Positions 9,038 to 18,234 of a DNA stretch of 64,000 nucleotides are shown in pieces. Where the stretch lies: contig OZ220707.1 in the NCBI GenBank assembly GCA_965116685.1, forward strand, positions 1,116,001 to 1,180,000, written 5' to 3'. Origin of the DNA: Bin80 sp965116685. Its GTDB lineage: Bacteria > Bacteroidota > Rhodothermia > Rhodothermales > Bin80. Every line of letters starts with the position of its first letter. The stretch's first letter is position 1. Below the pieces are notes generated by a model. The model was not told the DNA's origin. It was given only the letters and a program-made list of their open reading frames with translations, and did not search any database. A program made the position numbers and the translations under genes.

Positions 9038-11137
9038 TTAACCTGTACGTGCAAACCCCTCCATCTGTGCCAATATGAACGTCTCAAAATAGGTGTACAT
9101 TGCCTGATGCTCAGGTAAAGTCAGATCCTGATCCTGATCCCAAAGATCCCTCACCACTTGCTGCGCCTTTTCCAGGATCGAAACGTCCTCCGGGATCTCT
9201 GCAATCCGAAGTTCCGGCATTCCACTTTGCCGGGTTCCGAATAGATCACCTGCTCCCCGCAATTTTAAGTCAGCCTCGCTGATCTCAAACCCATCTGTGG
9301 TACGCTCAATCACTTTCAGTCGTTCTTTGGACTCTAGAGATTGACGCCATTCTGCCATGAGGATACAATAGCTCTGATGGTTGCCCCGTCCAACACGTCC
9401 CCGCAACTGGTGTAATTGACTCAACCCAAATCTCTCTGCATGTTCAATGACAATGACGGTGGCTTCCGATGCATCCACACCGACTTCAATGACGGTGGTT
9501 GCGACCAGAACCTGCACCTCTCCCGACTTGAACCGTGCCATGACCGCTTCTTTTTCCTGACTCTTCATCTTTCCATGCACAAGCGCCACCTTACCCTTTT
9601 GATACAACCGCTGCCATGCCAAAAAGCCTGCTTCTGCATTTTTTAGATCACTCTTCTCACTTTCATCCACCTGCGGATAGACGATATAGGCTTGCCGTCC
9701 CTGTCGTAATTGTTCCAGTACGATGGCTTCCATTTCTGAGCGGCGACTTTCCCGGAGTAGCCTGGTGACGATGCGCTTGCGTCCTTTGGGGAGGTCCCGA
9801 ATGGTGGTCATGCTAAGATCTCCATACATCGTCAGCGAGAGGGATCGCGGAATCGGCGTGGCACTCATCAGAAGCACATGTGGATTTTTTCCCTTGGCAA
9901 CTAGGCTTGCCCGCTGTTCCACACCAAAGCGATGCTGCTCATCCACCACTGCAAGTGCCAAATTTTTAAATTTCACCTGCTCCTGGAACACCGCGTGGGT
10001 CCCTGCAACGATATCCATCTCTCCACTAGCAATCTCCGCCAGGACCCGCTCCCGGACCCGCTTACGCTGTCCTCCGATCAGTAACCCGACCTTGATTCCA
10101 AGCGGCTCGAGATATTGACACAGACTGGCGTATTGCTGCTCGGCCAAGACCTCTGTTGGTGCCATAAAAACACCTTGAAACCGGCTGTCTACAACCAGGA
10201 TCAGGGCCGCAACCGCAACAACCGTCTTGCCACAGCCGACATCCCCCTGCAACATACGATACATGGGATAGCCACTGAACATGTCCCGCTCAATCGTTTC
10301 CAGGGCTTCCTTCTGCCCCTGCGTCAACTCAAAGGGCAGCACCTCGTTGATGAACTGCCCACAGCGGACTCCCCGACTATTCAAACGGATCCCTGTACGT
10401 TCTGTGCGTTTCTTTTTGGTATAGTGAAGCAGTAATTGAAGGAAGAATAACTCTTCGAATTTCAAGCGATATCTGGCTTTTTCAAGCTCCTCATGGCTTT
10501 TGGGAAAATGGATCGCCCGCAGGGCGACCCGGCCATCAAGGAGGCTGTGCCTCTTTTCTACCCATTCAGGCAGGACCTGTGGAAATTCCAACCCACGGCT
10601 CTTGATGAGTTGATAGATGATATTGCGAAACGTTCGACTGCTGAGACCAACCCCCTGCAGCCGTGCACTGCCAGGATACAGGGCAGTAATTCTACCCGTT
10701 GAGAGCTGTGGACCTCCCTCATCAAGCCGATCAAAATCCGGGTGCACCATCGTCCAGGATTTACCGAACCTTGACACCTCCCCGGTAAATGCAACCCGGT
10801 AGCCCGGAGCAAACGCTTTCTGGATCCATTTGCCCCCCTTGAACCAGATTAATTTCAGGTGTCCATTCCAATCGTCACGGATCAGTACTTCAAGGCGCTG
10901 ACGATTGCGACCCGCAACCACCTCTGTACTGCGAACAGTTCCGATAATTGTGACTATCTCCCCTTCGGTATCCAGATGAATCACCCGGGATACATTCGAA
11001 TGATCCAGATAACGCCTGGGGTAATAGTGTAGCAGATCCCGATAGGTCTTTACACCAAACTGAGAGAGCACATCCGCACGGGTGGGGCCTACTCCCTTAA
11101 GGTATTGGATTGATTCAGCAAACACAGACTTTGCCAT
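9038..11137 (-). CDS. recG: ATP-dependent DNA helicase RecG
   Basis: 699 residues, normal for RecG. The N-terminal wedge/OB domain (about 1-190, KGVGPTRADVLSQFG at the start, FKGGKWIQKAF in the OB region) binds branched DNA. The helicase core follows, with Walker A GDVGCGKT, the DEQHRFG box, SATPIPRSL, and C-terminal TTVIEVGVDA and QLRGRVGRG motifs. It remodels stalled forks and Holliday junctions. A 167-bp spacer separates it from the dioxygenase upstream, with no clear promoter. Confidence 0.97.
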   Translation of the reverse strand: MAKSVFAESIQYLKGVGPTRADVLSQFGVKTYRDLLHYYPRRYLDHSNVSRVIHLDTEGEIVTIIGTVRSTEVVAGRNRQRLEVLIRDDWNGHLKLIWFKGGKWIQKAFAPGYRVAFTGEVSRFGKSWTMVHPDFDRLDEGGPQLSTGRITALYPGSARLQGVGLSSRTFRNIIYQLIKSRGLEFPQVLPEWVEKRHSLLDGRVALRAIHFPKSHEELEKARYRLKFEELFFLQLLLHYTKKKRTERTGIRLNSRGVRCGQFINEVLPFELTQGQKEALETIERDMFSGYPMYRMLQGDVGCGKTVVAVAALILVVDSRFQGVFMAPTEVLAEQQYASLCQYLEPLGIKVGLLIGGQRKRVRERVLAEIASGEMDIVAGTHAVFQEQVKFKNLALAVVDEQHRFGVEQRASLVAKGKNPHVLLMSATPIPRSLSLTMYGDLSMTTIRDLPKGRKRIVTRLLRESRRSEMEAIVLEQLRQGRQAYIVYPQVDESEKSDLKNAEAGFLAWQRLYQKGKVALVHGKMKSQEKEAVMARFKSGEVQVLVATTVIEVGVDASEATVIVIEHAERFGLSQLHQLRGRVGRGNHQSYCILMAEWRQSLESKERLKVIERTTDGFEISEADLKLRGAGDLFGTRQSGMPELRIAEIPEDVSILEKAQQVVRDLWDQDQDLTLPEHQAMYTYFETFILAQMEGFARTG

Positions 11138-11304
11138 GATGAATGACTTGCCGGTACACGGATCTACTGAAGATACTGACCTGAAACCACTTGTCTATTC
11201 GTATCCAAGCAGCACGAAGCCAAGAATCTAGAATGTAAAGATTCAATCGTTCGGATAAATCCCCATAGAATGCTTCTCAGGAGCCTCAAATTGGATCCTC
11301 ATCT

Positions 11305-12045
11305 CTATCCTGCATCGGAGAGATCAAGACCAATGGGAAAGGTGACCTGATATCCTGTGTCACTGGGAGTCGGCTCCAGCATCAATCGAGATCCTGAACG
11401 CAGGAAAATTCTATCATTGGAATTGCGTATCGTGCGCGTACCATGCTCGCTATAGGGCGGTTCAGCATGCACCTGATCGGTCACCTCATCGTTAAAATAG
11501 AGCTGTGTCGTAAACTCATATCTCTTCCCCTGCTCTACTCCGATACGAATCTTAAAATGAAGATGTACGGTCCGCTCCCTGTACCACCCAGGATAAATCG
11601 TCATGAACTGGGCTATCCCATCTTGGTCCGTCAATTGATACCCGCGAAGGAATTTCTGGTCACGCAGATCTGATCCTCGATCCCGAAACCCCGAATATCG
11701 CCCCGCAGCATCGCACTGCCAAAGATCTACTTGTGCACCTGGCAAAGGCACACACTCTTCGCTGCCTACCCGCAAAACCTGAAATGTGACCCCAAGAGGC
11801 AAACCAGGAGAGACAGAATTGGTCGCAGGATCCATGCGGATATCAGACCTCTCAAGTTCAACATCCGTAAAAAACGGGCCTTCTGTCTGCTCCGGCCGAA
11901 CGATACAGTCAGGCACAACAACTGCTGAGGCATATTGATTCGCTACAAAATAACTGGGACCCGCCACGAAGGCTGCTCCAATAATCTGCATGATCTCTCT
12001 CCGACTCAGTATCCGGCCGACCGGCATATCATCTAAACCCATCAT
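11305..12045 (-). CDS. Intradiol ring-cleavage dioxygenase-like protein
   Basis: 246 residues. The core matches the protocatechuate/catechol intradiol dioxygenase fold: RPEQTEGPFF near residue 52, GAQVDLWQCDAAGRYSGF, and IYPGWYRERTVHLHFK, where the tyrosines (RYSGF, PGWY) and histidines (HLHF) correspond to the non-haem Fe(III) ligands. The N terminus (SRREIMQIIGAAFVAG) is a hydrophobic export-type signal with two arginines, reminiscent of Tat substrates. Exported single-gene members often have unknown aromatic substrates. No other aromatic-degradation genes are nearby. Confidence 0.85.
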   Translation of the reverse strand: MMGLDDMPVGRILSRREIMQIIGAAFVAGPSYFVANQYASAVVVPDCIVRPEQTEGPFFTDVELERSDIRMDPATNSVSPGLPLGVTFQVLRVGSEECVPLPGAQVDLWQCDAAGRYSGFRDRGSDLRDQKFLRGYQLTDQDGIAQFMTIYPGWYRERTVHLHFKIRIGVEQGKRYEFTTQLYFNDEVTDQVHAEPPYSEHGTRTIRNSNDRIFLRSGSRLMLEPTPSDTGYQVTFPIGLDLSDAG

Positions 12046-12433
12046 TCTACATGTTTAGTTGCGATTACCTCTCCATTTACCAAATTAACGAGCCTGGTGA
12101 AATCTACAGAACAACCGGCATAAGTGCTCGTTTTCCTCGCGCAAGTTTATAAATTCAGTTGCATACTGACTGAGATTTTGTACGAATTCAGAGATTTTCG
12201 CTCTCAATTTGGCCATTTTTTGCTCAAATTCATCTTTTTTCCAGCGTTCATTCCAAACTACCCCGAAATAGTGAATTTTTACGGGACCTTCCCACCCAGC
12301 ACCTGTAAAACTCCTCGGAATCCACCCCTGTTGCATGGATTTCCGGTCGAAATCTCGTACCCTCAAACCCGGGGCCAAAGCAGATACTTTTTCCTGGCCG
12401 AACCCCACCAGATTCAGGGCATGTCCAAGCAAC

Positions 12434-12560
12434 GCACCCTGCCCAATATGCCATCTCGGTTTCCTAACCGAAAATCCTCTGCCAAAACGAGTGGAGAGAT
12501 CGGCTGACAGGCGTTCAATAACTTTCTCACCATATTTGGCACGCTCCCTGAACGTTGTTC
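12434..12560 (-). pseudogene. DUF1016 / PDDEXK nuclease (YhcG-like) N-terminal relic
   Basis: Minus-strand codons after an in-frame TGA (12559-12561) read RERAKYGEKVIERLSADLST then RFGRGFS, which strongly resembles the conserved N-terminal block of DUF1016 proteins (YGEKLIERLSADLTxRFGRGFS). The expected preceding segment and the catalytic C-terminal nuclease domain are absent: the downstream frame continues to 12085 with unrelated sequence. The rest of 12046-12755 holds no convincing gene. I read this as a decayed remnant of an accessory nuclease. Confidence 0.5.
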
Positions 12561-12755
12561 AATGTCCCGGCACGCGGCCGCAATCCATCGTTGCGCTGAT
12601 TCGAGTTTGACGCATCCCCAATACGAATACTTGGTACCCCCAATAATCCGTTCTCTTGATTCATGTACACGGTAAGAACGATACTGGAGGATTGGCTGGA
12701 TTACGATTAGATCCAAGTGACCGTTCTCAACGGATCCCCGATAACTGCGTACAAC

Positions 12756-13469
12756 ATGAACCGGCTTTTTGAGCCTCTCAAGATACAACCAACGACTCCC
12801 AGGTGGATGCGACGCCATTTTGATGGAGATCTCTATACCTTGCGCCTGTTTGCCGGTATTATCGTGGCTCAGGCACTAGTTTTACTTTGCATAAAACTAT
12901 GGCCTCCCCCAGTCCCCCCGAAGCCTCTGGATATCGCCTATTCCAATCCCGAGACAATCCAGATGGAAGATATTATCACCACTCACCAAACCCAGTCTTC
13001 TCCGCCACCACCTGCCCCCCTACCTCCAGTGATCCAACCCGAAGACATGATTCTGGAAGAAGATCTACCCTTGGATTTTAGTCCACTGACGATAACAGCC
13101 CCCCCGATCGATGAAATCCCCGCTGAGACTGAGGGGATGCAACCAAGTGGCATTGCCGCTTCTGAACCCCCTAAACCAATTCGAATTGTCACACCCGAGT
13201 ACCCTCAATCCGCACAACGACGCAGAATACGCGCAGAAGTCGTGATCACATTGGTCGTGGACAAACAGGGCCGTGTTCAATCCCCACAAGTCCTCGAGCG
13301 ATACCTACTTGATAAAACAGAAAATACGCGGACGCGGGTAGATGAACTGGGACATGGGCTAGAAGAAGCAGCAATCAATGCCGCCATGCGATCTCTATTT
13401 CGTCCAGCAAAAAAGGAGGGGATGTCGGTTGACAGTCATCACAAGCTCACCTTCAAATTCGGAAGTTAA
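12756..13469 (+). CDS. Energy transducer TonB family protein
   Basis: About 237 residues from the ATG at 12756 (MNRLFEPLKI); the open frame starts 13 codons earlier at a GTG. Layout: short cytoplasmic N terminus, one membrane helix (LRLFAGIIVAQALVLLCIKLW), a proline-rich periplasmic spacer with a PPPPAPLPP run, and a C-terminal TonB domain (PEYPQSAQRRRIRAEVVITL through FRPAKKEG). It would couple the inner-membrane proton gradient to receptors such as the two at 24.5-30.3 kb, although no exbB/exbD lies nearby. A roughly 20-residue insert (LLDKTENTRTRVDELGHGLE) sits inside the TonB domain. Confidence 0.88.
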   Translation: MNRLFEPLKIQPTTPRWMRRHFDGDLYTLRLFAGIIVAQALVLLCIKLWPPPVPPKPLDIAYSNPETIQMEDIITTHQTQSSPPPPAPLPPVIQPEDMILEEDLPLDFSPLTITAPPIDEIPAETEGMQPSGIAASEPPKPIRIVTPEYPQSAQRRRIRAEVVITLVVDKQGRVQSPQVLERYLLDKTENTRTRVDELGHGLEEAAINAAMRSLFRPAKKEGMSVDSHHKLTFKFGS

Positions 13470-13471
13470 CC

Positions 13472-13660
13472 TCAAGATAGATCGCGCCAGCGAGCATCCT
13501 CTACCTCGTACTCTTCTCCAAGCTTATCCCGGAACGGCGGGCGCTCCCGCTTGGGATCCTGCTTTGGTTGATCGGACCCGATAACTCGGTATATACGCCA
13601 ACCTGCTTTCAGAATAAAATATCCGATCAATGCCAGTAAAATTCCTACTCCTAAACTCAT
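13472..13660 (-). CDS. Small single-pass membrane protein, 62 aa
   Basis: MSLGVGILLALIGYFILKAGW forms one N-terminal membrane helix, followed by a short basic, proline-containing tail ending EEYEVEDARWRDLS. Small helix-plus-acidic-tail proteins of this kind (DUF4834-like) are common in Bacteroidota; the match is by style only. It is convergent with tonB, with stops 2 bp apart, and 60 bp downstream of folK on the same strand. Confidence 0.55.
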   Translation of the reverse strand: MSLGVGILLALIGYFILKAGWRIYRVIGSDQPKQDPKRERPPFRDKLGEEYEVEDARWRDLS

Positions 13661-13723
13661 TCAATTAATGATCTGCAGAAAACCAAATGCATATCCGAAT
13701 GTCCCCAACATCCGTGTACTACT

Positions 13724-14260
13724 TCAGTTATAATTTCCTCTACTTTCCGGTACCGCCATCATCAATAGCCACTGACGCCGAATCAAAATGGCTTGGTCAT
13801 TGCAATGTGCCAATACTTCTGCCACCGTGGTGTCAACTGGACTGGGGATGTAGGTGTCAGGGGCCAGATCATACCATGGCTGCAACACGAATCGCCGCTC
13901 TTGCAGCCTGGGATGCGGGAGTGTAATCCGATCTGTATTGCATGTGATTTCCCCCAAGGTAAGGATATCCAGGTCCAATGTCCTTGGAGCATAGGGAATT
14001 GATCGATGACGATCCGCTTTCCGCTCAATTTTCTGGCAAACACCCAACAAGTTCTCCGCCTCCAAATTCGTGTGCACCTCGACGACCGCGTTCAAAAAGT
14101 CAGGAGATTCATCGCCAGGACGAAGCGTATGGGCGGCCCCCTCATAAACCGGGGAACACCGCAATTGTCGATCTATCTTCCGCAAACCTGCTACTGCCTG
14201 CTGCAGCCATGTTAATCGGTCCCCTAAATTTGATCCCAATGCGATATAAGCTGTTTGCAT
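13724..14260 (-). CDS. folK: 2-amino-4-hydroxy-6-hydroxymethyldihydropteridine diphosphokinase
   Basis: 178 residues. Transfers pyrophosphate from ATP to 6-hydroxymethyl-dihydropterin in folate synthesis. Visible signatures: AYIALGSNLGDR at the N terminus, SPVYEG, DFLNAVVEV, and the family pattern RTLDLDILTLG, with the paired aspartates that bind magnesium, followed by LPHPRLQERRFVLQP. It starts 5 bp after the 3' end of the tRNA-Arg gene on the same strand, so folK is probably transcribed through the tRNA from the nuo-rpe operon. Confidence 0.95.
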   Translation of the reverse strand: MQTAYIALGSNLGDRLTWLQQAVAGLRKIDRQLRCSPVYEGAAHTLRPGDESPDFLNAVVEVHTNLEAENLLGVCQKIERKADRHRSIPYAPRTLDLDILTLGEITCNTDRITLPHPRLQERRFVLQPWYDLAPDTYIPSPVDTTVAEVLAHCNDQAILIRRQWLLMMAVPESRGNYN

Positions 14261-14265
14261 TACAG

Positions 14266-14338
14266 TACCCCCGCCAGGACTCGAACCCGGATATACGGCT
14301 TAGGAGGCCGTCGCTCTATCCTGTTGAGCTACAGGGGC
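14266..14338 (-). tRNA. tRNA-Arg (anticodon CCU)
   Basis: 73 nt, no encoded CCA. On the minus strand the acceptor stem is GCCCCUG with CGGGGGU (G-U at 1-72, U-G at 6-67), discriminator A. The anticodon loop is CUCCUAA within a five-base GACGG-type stem, and the T arm is CCGGG-UUCGAGU-CCUGG. It reads AGG codons. The 3' end of the rpe reading frame overlaps the first half of this gene, and folK begins just beyond it. Confidence 0.9.
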
Positions 14339-14989
14339 AGATGACTCGCGCAACGCACGAATACGTTCGGATACAACTCCACCAAACACTGCACTCCCCG
14401 CAACCACTACATCTGCACCACTCTCAGCAACCTCACACACATTCCCCGGATCAACTCCTCCATCTACTTCCAATAATGCGTGACTACGACTCTGCTCTAT
14501 CATTAGCCGGAGTTGACGTATGCGCTGACTCGCTTCGGGTAAGTAAGACTGACCAGCAAACCCCGGATACACAGACATAATCATCGCGACATCAATTTTA
14601 TCAAGCCAGGGACGTAATTGATCAAGAGAGGTGTCCGGGTTCAGCGTTAAGCCGGCCTTGCACCCCAATGCATGAATTTTCTGAAGCGTAGCCTCAATCT
14701 CTTTACATGCTTCTATGTGTATGGTAATAATATCCGCCCCCGCCTTGGCAAAGTCCTCGACATACCGCTCAGGCTCCGTAATCATCAGGTGTGTATCCAA
14801 GACCACACCAGTTCTTCGCTTGAGCGGCGCAAGCGCCGTAACCGCTAGGGGTCCGAAGGTTAGATTCGGCACAAAATGTCCATCCATCACATCAATGTGC
14901 AACCAATCCGCCCCTGCATCTACGGCCTCTGCTGCATGGGACTCCAGTCTCGCAAAATCAGCTGAAAGGATTGAGGGGGCAATTAACAT
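14300..14989 (-). CDS. rpe: Ribulose-phosphate 3-epimerase
   Basis: Interconverts ribulose 5-phosphate and xylulose 5-phosphate in the pentose phosphate pathway. TIM-barrel landmarks: IAPSILSADFARL, HIDVMDGHFVPNLTFGP (metal-binding H and D), HLMITEPERY, and EVDGGVDPGNV. The usual VNPGFGGQ loop reads VYPGFAGQ. 229 codons, against a usual 215-225. The last roughly 13 codons (APVAQQDRATAS) lie inside the tRNA-Arg gene, and the stop TAA at 14300-14302 falls in its anticodon loop. It starts 6 bp after nuoH, so it is probably the last protein gene of that transcript before the tRNA. Confidence 0.95.
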   Translation of the reverse strand: MLIAPSILSADFARLESHAAEAVDAGADWLHIDVMDGHFVPNLTFGPLAVTALAPLKRRTGVVLDTHLMITEPERYVEDFAKAGADIITIHIEACKEIEATLQKIHALGCKAGLTLNPDTSLDQLRPWLDKIDVAMIMSVYPGFAGQSYLPEASQRIRQLRLMIEQSRSHALLEVDGGVDPGNVCEVAESGADVVVAGSAVFGGVVSERIRALRESSAPVAQQDRATAS

Positions 14990-14995
14990 TTGATT

Positions 14996-16021
14996 TTATG
15001 AAAAAATGGCGACAATGATGGCCATTAAAAGTACATTCATCAGCGCAACCGGCAGTAATACTTTCCAGCCAATCTGCATCAGCTGATTGTATTTGAAGCG
15101 AGGCAGAGTCCAGCGCACCCATAAAAACAAAAATCCAAAAAACGCAACTTTGGCCAATAAACTCCCTACCTGCATCAGAGGTAGTAGGAGGGAGCCCTCA
15201 AGCCACGGGAGCGCCGCAAGCAGCTGGGGCTCAAATGGGATCAGGTAACCTCCAAAGAAGAGCGTTGCAATCACAAACGAGGCGACAAACCAGTTCACGT
15301 ATTCCGCCAGGAAAAACATGCCGAATTTCATCCCGCTGTACTCTGTATGATAGCCCCCCACCAACTCCTGCTCCGCTTCCGGCAAATCAAACGGGGCACG
15401 GTTCGTTTCTGCAAAAGCAGTGATGATAAACAGGATCGCCCCAATGGGGTTGCGGAAAAAATTCCATCCCAGAATTGCACCCCCCATTGCCTGATCCTCC
15501 ACAATCTCCACGACGCTGAGCGAACCAGCAGTAATCACCACGCTGGCGACAGCCAGTCCCATGGAGAGCTCATAAGAAATCATTTGCGCACTTGAGCGCA
15601 ACCCACCAAGAAGTGAAAACTTGCTGTTACTGCTCCATCCCGCAAGTGTGACCCCATAGACCGAGATACTCGTCAACGCCAAGATGATCAGAACCCCTAC
15701 CGCGCTGTCCACAATGACAAAGCCGCGCGCATACGGAATCAATGCCGGCACCGTCATCGCGATCACAACCATCACCACCGGGGCCAGTGAGTGAACAAAC
15801 CTGCTTGCTCCTTCAGGAACGGTATCCTCCTTGAAGACCAGTTTGAATACATCTGCAAACGGCTGAAAAAATCCTCCCGGCCCAACCCGGTTCGGACCCG
15901 GTCGATTTTGGATGAAGGCAGACACTTTCCGCTCGGCATAAACCAGACAGGATGCCGATATCAACATAAAGTTGATGATCCCGAAGGCTACCACGGCCAA
16001 TAATCCTGGCGATAGATCCAT
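14996..16021 (-). CDS. nuoH: NADH-quinone oxidoreductase subunit H
   Basis: 341 residues, about eight membrane helices. This is the membrane-arm subunit that lines the quinone chamber of complex I. The conserved first cytoplasmic loop is present (QNRPGPNRVGPGGFFQPFAD), as is the acidic loop ETNRAPFDLPEAEQELVGG that faces the quinone site. Starts 6 bp after the nuoG stop. Membrane-arm genes nuoI to nuoN do not follow; rpe does. Confidence 0.97.
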   Translation of the reverse strand: MDLSPGLLAVVAFGIINFMLISASCLVYAERKVSAFIQNRPGPNRVGPGGFFQPFADVFKLVFKEDTVPEGASRFVHSLAPVVMVVIAMTVPALIPYARGFVIVDSAVGVLIILALTSISVYGVTLAGWSSNSKFSLLGGLRSSAQMISYELSMGLAVASVVITAGSLSVVEIVEDQAMGGAILGWNFFRNPIGAILFIITAFAETNRAPFDLPEAEQELVGGYHTEYSGMKFGMFFLAEYVNWFVASFVIATLFFGGYLIPFEPQLLAALPWLEGSLLLPLMQVGSLLAKVAFFGFLFLWVRWTLPRFKYNQLMQIGWKVLLPVALMNVLLMAIIVAIFS

Positions 16022-16027
16022 TCGCCC

Positions 16028-17755
16028 TTAACTGATGACTTTTGTCTCAATGAATGGAAGGTTAACACCACTCAGCCCCATTGCCTCATGCGTGGCTCCT
16101 GCAAATCCTGGAAAGATTTGACTGATGTGTTGCATGATCTTTTTGGGACCCTGCGGATTAATTTCTGTGTCGAGCAGCCTTGATATGATCGGAATGATTT
16201 CCCAGCTCGGCTTACAGTCAATATAGTGACATTCACTATGCCAGCGGTCAAACGGCGTACCATGCTGGTCGGCGCGGCTGAGTCCCATGTGCATCATGAG
16301 CGTCCGGTTGGTCCCCTTGATGGCTTTGGCAGGCATGACCCGCTGCGCCCGCCCGGATTCATTGACAAACGTCCCGATAGTCTCGACAACCATCGCTGCA
16401 GGAAGCCCTACATTCGCCGTAGGAAACGTTTGATTGGTCGTGTGATAATAATGCAGGATAACCTCTATATCCGCTAACGATTCAATGCTGCAAAGCCCTG
16501 CGGCAACGGGATCATCCTCTAGAACATACAGGACCGGGACCTCCCCAGATTCAATCCGTGCACGCCAGAATGGCAGATCAATCGACTGCAATCCCAGGCG
16601 CTCACACCCTTGGCTGTTCGGAGCCCGATCATCTGTGCGAAGCCAGTCATCCCCGTGCCCTGGCTCGATATGAGGAATGTAGCCGGCAACCTGCCCTCCA
16701 ACTGCCTCTGCAAGCTGCATCAACATCCAATTATCCTCAACCGTCGCATGGGCAGAGGCGATAAAGACAGTAGATGCACCTGCATTCTGAAGGATTTCGG
16801 CGGCCTTCTGAAGGCTTGCATCCCATGAGGATGGAACGGGCTCTCCCGCGATGGAAGGACCATAAGGCCGATCTTCATTGAAGCGACGATAGACTAAACG
16901 ATCCTCGTCGGGAAGCCAGTATTCATTGACATCCGGATTGGCGCGCGGCGTAATCCGCAATATCAGGTTATCCCGAACCCATAGATGACAATTCGATCCT
17001 TTCGCGTTGGTGGTCGTGATGGATGGAGTGCTGGCCATCTCCCAGATCCTCGCCTGAAAGCGAAAATCAACGGAGGTCAGGGCCCCAACCGGGCACAAAT
17101 CAATCACATTCATGGAGTAGGGTTCATCAAACGAAACCCCTGGTGGTGTAATCGGATAATTCTTCACCCCCCGCTCAATGATTGTGAGCTGTGCGCTTTT
17201 AGAGATTTCATCTGTAAAGCGCACACAACGTGTACAATTAATGCAACGCTCCGCATCCAATACAACGCGTGGGCCGAGCTTGACTTTCTTGGGCTTATGA
17301 ACCTTACGGAATTCAAATCGCGATCCTTCCGGCCCGTACTTGTATGCCTGAATCTGAAGAGGGCAATGCCCCGCTTGATCACAGATCGGGCAATCAAGTG
17401 GGTGATTAATGAGCAGGAACTCCAGGGTATCACGCTGCGCATCTGCGACCTTCTCACTTGAGCGTGCAGTATGAATGACCTGCCCATCTGATAGGATATG
17501 ACTGCAACTGGTCTGCAGCTTGGGGAAATACTGAATGACGGGCTCTCCCTGCTCATCCACTTGGAGTTCACCCGTTTGCCGATCCCGCACCGGTGCCCCA
17601 ATATCAACCAGGCACTGCCGACAGTTCGCCGGCACTGACATGGACGGATGGTAACAAAAATGGGGGAATTCGATGCCGTGATCCAGACAAAACTGGAGCA
17701 AACTCGGCCGACCTTCAAATTCGTATTGCTTGCCGTCTATGATGACCTGAGACAT
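16028..17755 (-). CDS. nuoG: NADH-quinone oxidoreductase subunit G
   Basis: 575 residues from the ATG at 17755 (MSQVIIDGKQYEFEG); the open frame begins 13 codons earlier, inside the upstream gene. Carries the N-terminal [2Fe-2S] ferredoxin-like site (CYHPSMSVPANCRQC), the His-Cys [4Fe-4S] site (region of LDCPICDQAGHCPLQ) and a further [4Fe-4S] motif CINCTRCVRF, then a shortened molybdopterin-oxidoreductase-like domain. Short compared with the roughly 800-900-residue proteobacterial form; the truncation is in the C-terminal domain. Part of the peripheral arm that passes electrons from FMN to quinone. Confidence 0.95.
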   Translation of the reverse strand: MSQVIIDGKQYEFEGRPSLLQFCLDHGIEFPHFCYHPSMSVPANCRQCLVDIGAPVRDRQTGELQVDEQGEPVIQYFPKLQTSCSHILSDGQVIHTARSSEKVADAQRDTLEFLLINHPLDCPICDQAGHCPLQIQAYKYGPEGSRFEFRKVHKPKKVKLGPRVVLDAERCINCTRCVRFTDEISKSAQLTIIERGVKNYPITPPGVSFDEPYSMNVIDLCPVGALTSVDFRFQARIWEMASTPSITTTNAKGSNCHLWVRDNLILRITPRANPDVNEYWLPDEDRLVYRRFNEDRPYGPSIAGEPVPSSWDASLQKAAEILQNAGASTVFIASAHATVEDNWMLMQLAEAVGGQVAGYIPHIEPGHGDDWLRTDDRAPNSQGCERLGLQSIDLPFWRARIESGEVPVLYVLEDDPVAAGLCSIESLADIEVILHYYHTTNQTFPTANVGLPAAMVVETIGTFVNESGRAQRVMPAKAIKGTNRTLMMHMGLSRADQHGTPFDRWHSECHYIDCKPSWEIIPIISRLLDTEINPQGPKKIMQHISQIFPGFAGATHEAMGLSGVNLPFIETKVIS

Positions 17756-17762
17756 GGGAACT

Positions 17763-18212
17763 CTAACTGGATTCTTCTGGAGACACACGAACACCGACTG
17801 CGCTCATGGAAAGCACCGGACTTGTCCCCGGTGCATCCTCCTGGTAATGCGCTTCCGCCCCCTCCTCTGGAATCGAGATGATCCCAAAGACGATGGCGTG
17901 GCGACCACTGATATCTTTGGGTACGGTAAACTGGTACTCGCCATCCTTATCCCTCCCGGCATGAACGCGCAGGCCATCTTCTGTATCCATACTTCGGAGC
18001 ATTAGCCAGCATCCCTCCATCTGACAGACTTCATGTACGGTTCCTGCAACCGCCACATTCTTTCCCGTATAGTGTTGCGGCTCCGATATGACCGCTTCCA
18101 CCGGGATGGCATCTGCAGCGTCTGGTGCTAATCCATAGACGGCATCGCTGATGGGCTCTACACGATTACAGGCAATAAAAAAGATGCAGACAAGGATCAG
18201 GTTGTATTTCAT
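17763..18212 (-). CDS. DUF4920-like lipoprotein inside the nuo operon
   Basis: 149 residues. Lipoprotein signal with lipobox-like FFIAC at residues 11-15. The mature part has the DUF4920 pattern: EPQHYTGKNVAVAGTVHEV, the metal-site-like CQMEGCWLML (a CxxxGCW motif), and a later FTVPKDISGRHAIVFGI. The family resembles an OB fold and is of unknown role; the CxxxGCW motif suggests metal binding. It lies 22 bp after nuoF and 7 bp before nuoG, so it is transcribed with complex I. It might help metal handling or assembly at the membrane, which is inference only. Confidence 0.75.
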   Translation of the reverse strand: MKYNLILVCIFFIACNRVEPISDAVYGLAPDAADAIPVEAVISEPQHYTGKNVAVAGTVHEVCQMEGCWLMLRSMDTEDGLRVHAGRDKDGEYQFTVPKDISGRHAIVFGIISIPEEGAEAHYQEDAPGTSPVLSMSAVGVRVSPEESS

Positions 18213-18234
18213 GTATCAATCGTCATGTTCATTT

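Noticed and set aside
12414..12818. 134-codon minus-strand ORF overlapping the TonB start
   Set aside because: No family resemblance and antisense to tonB; the DUF1016 relic is in another frame.
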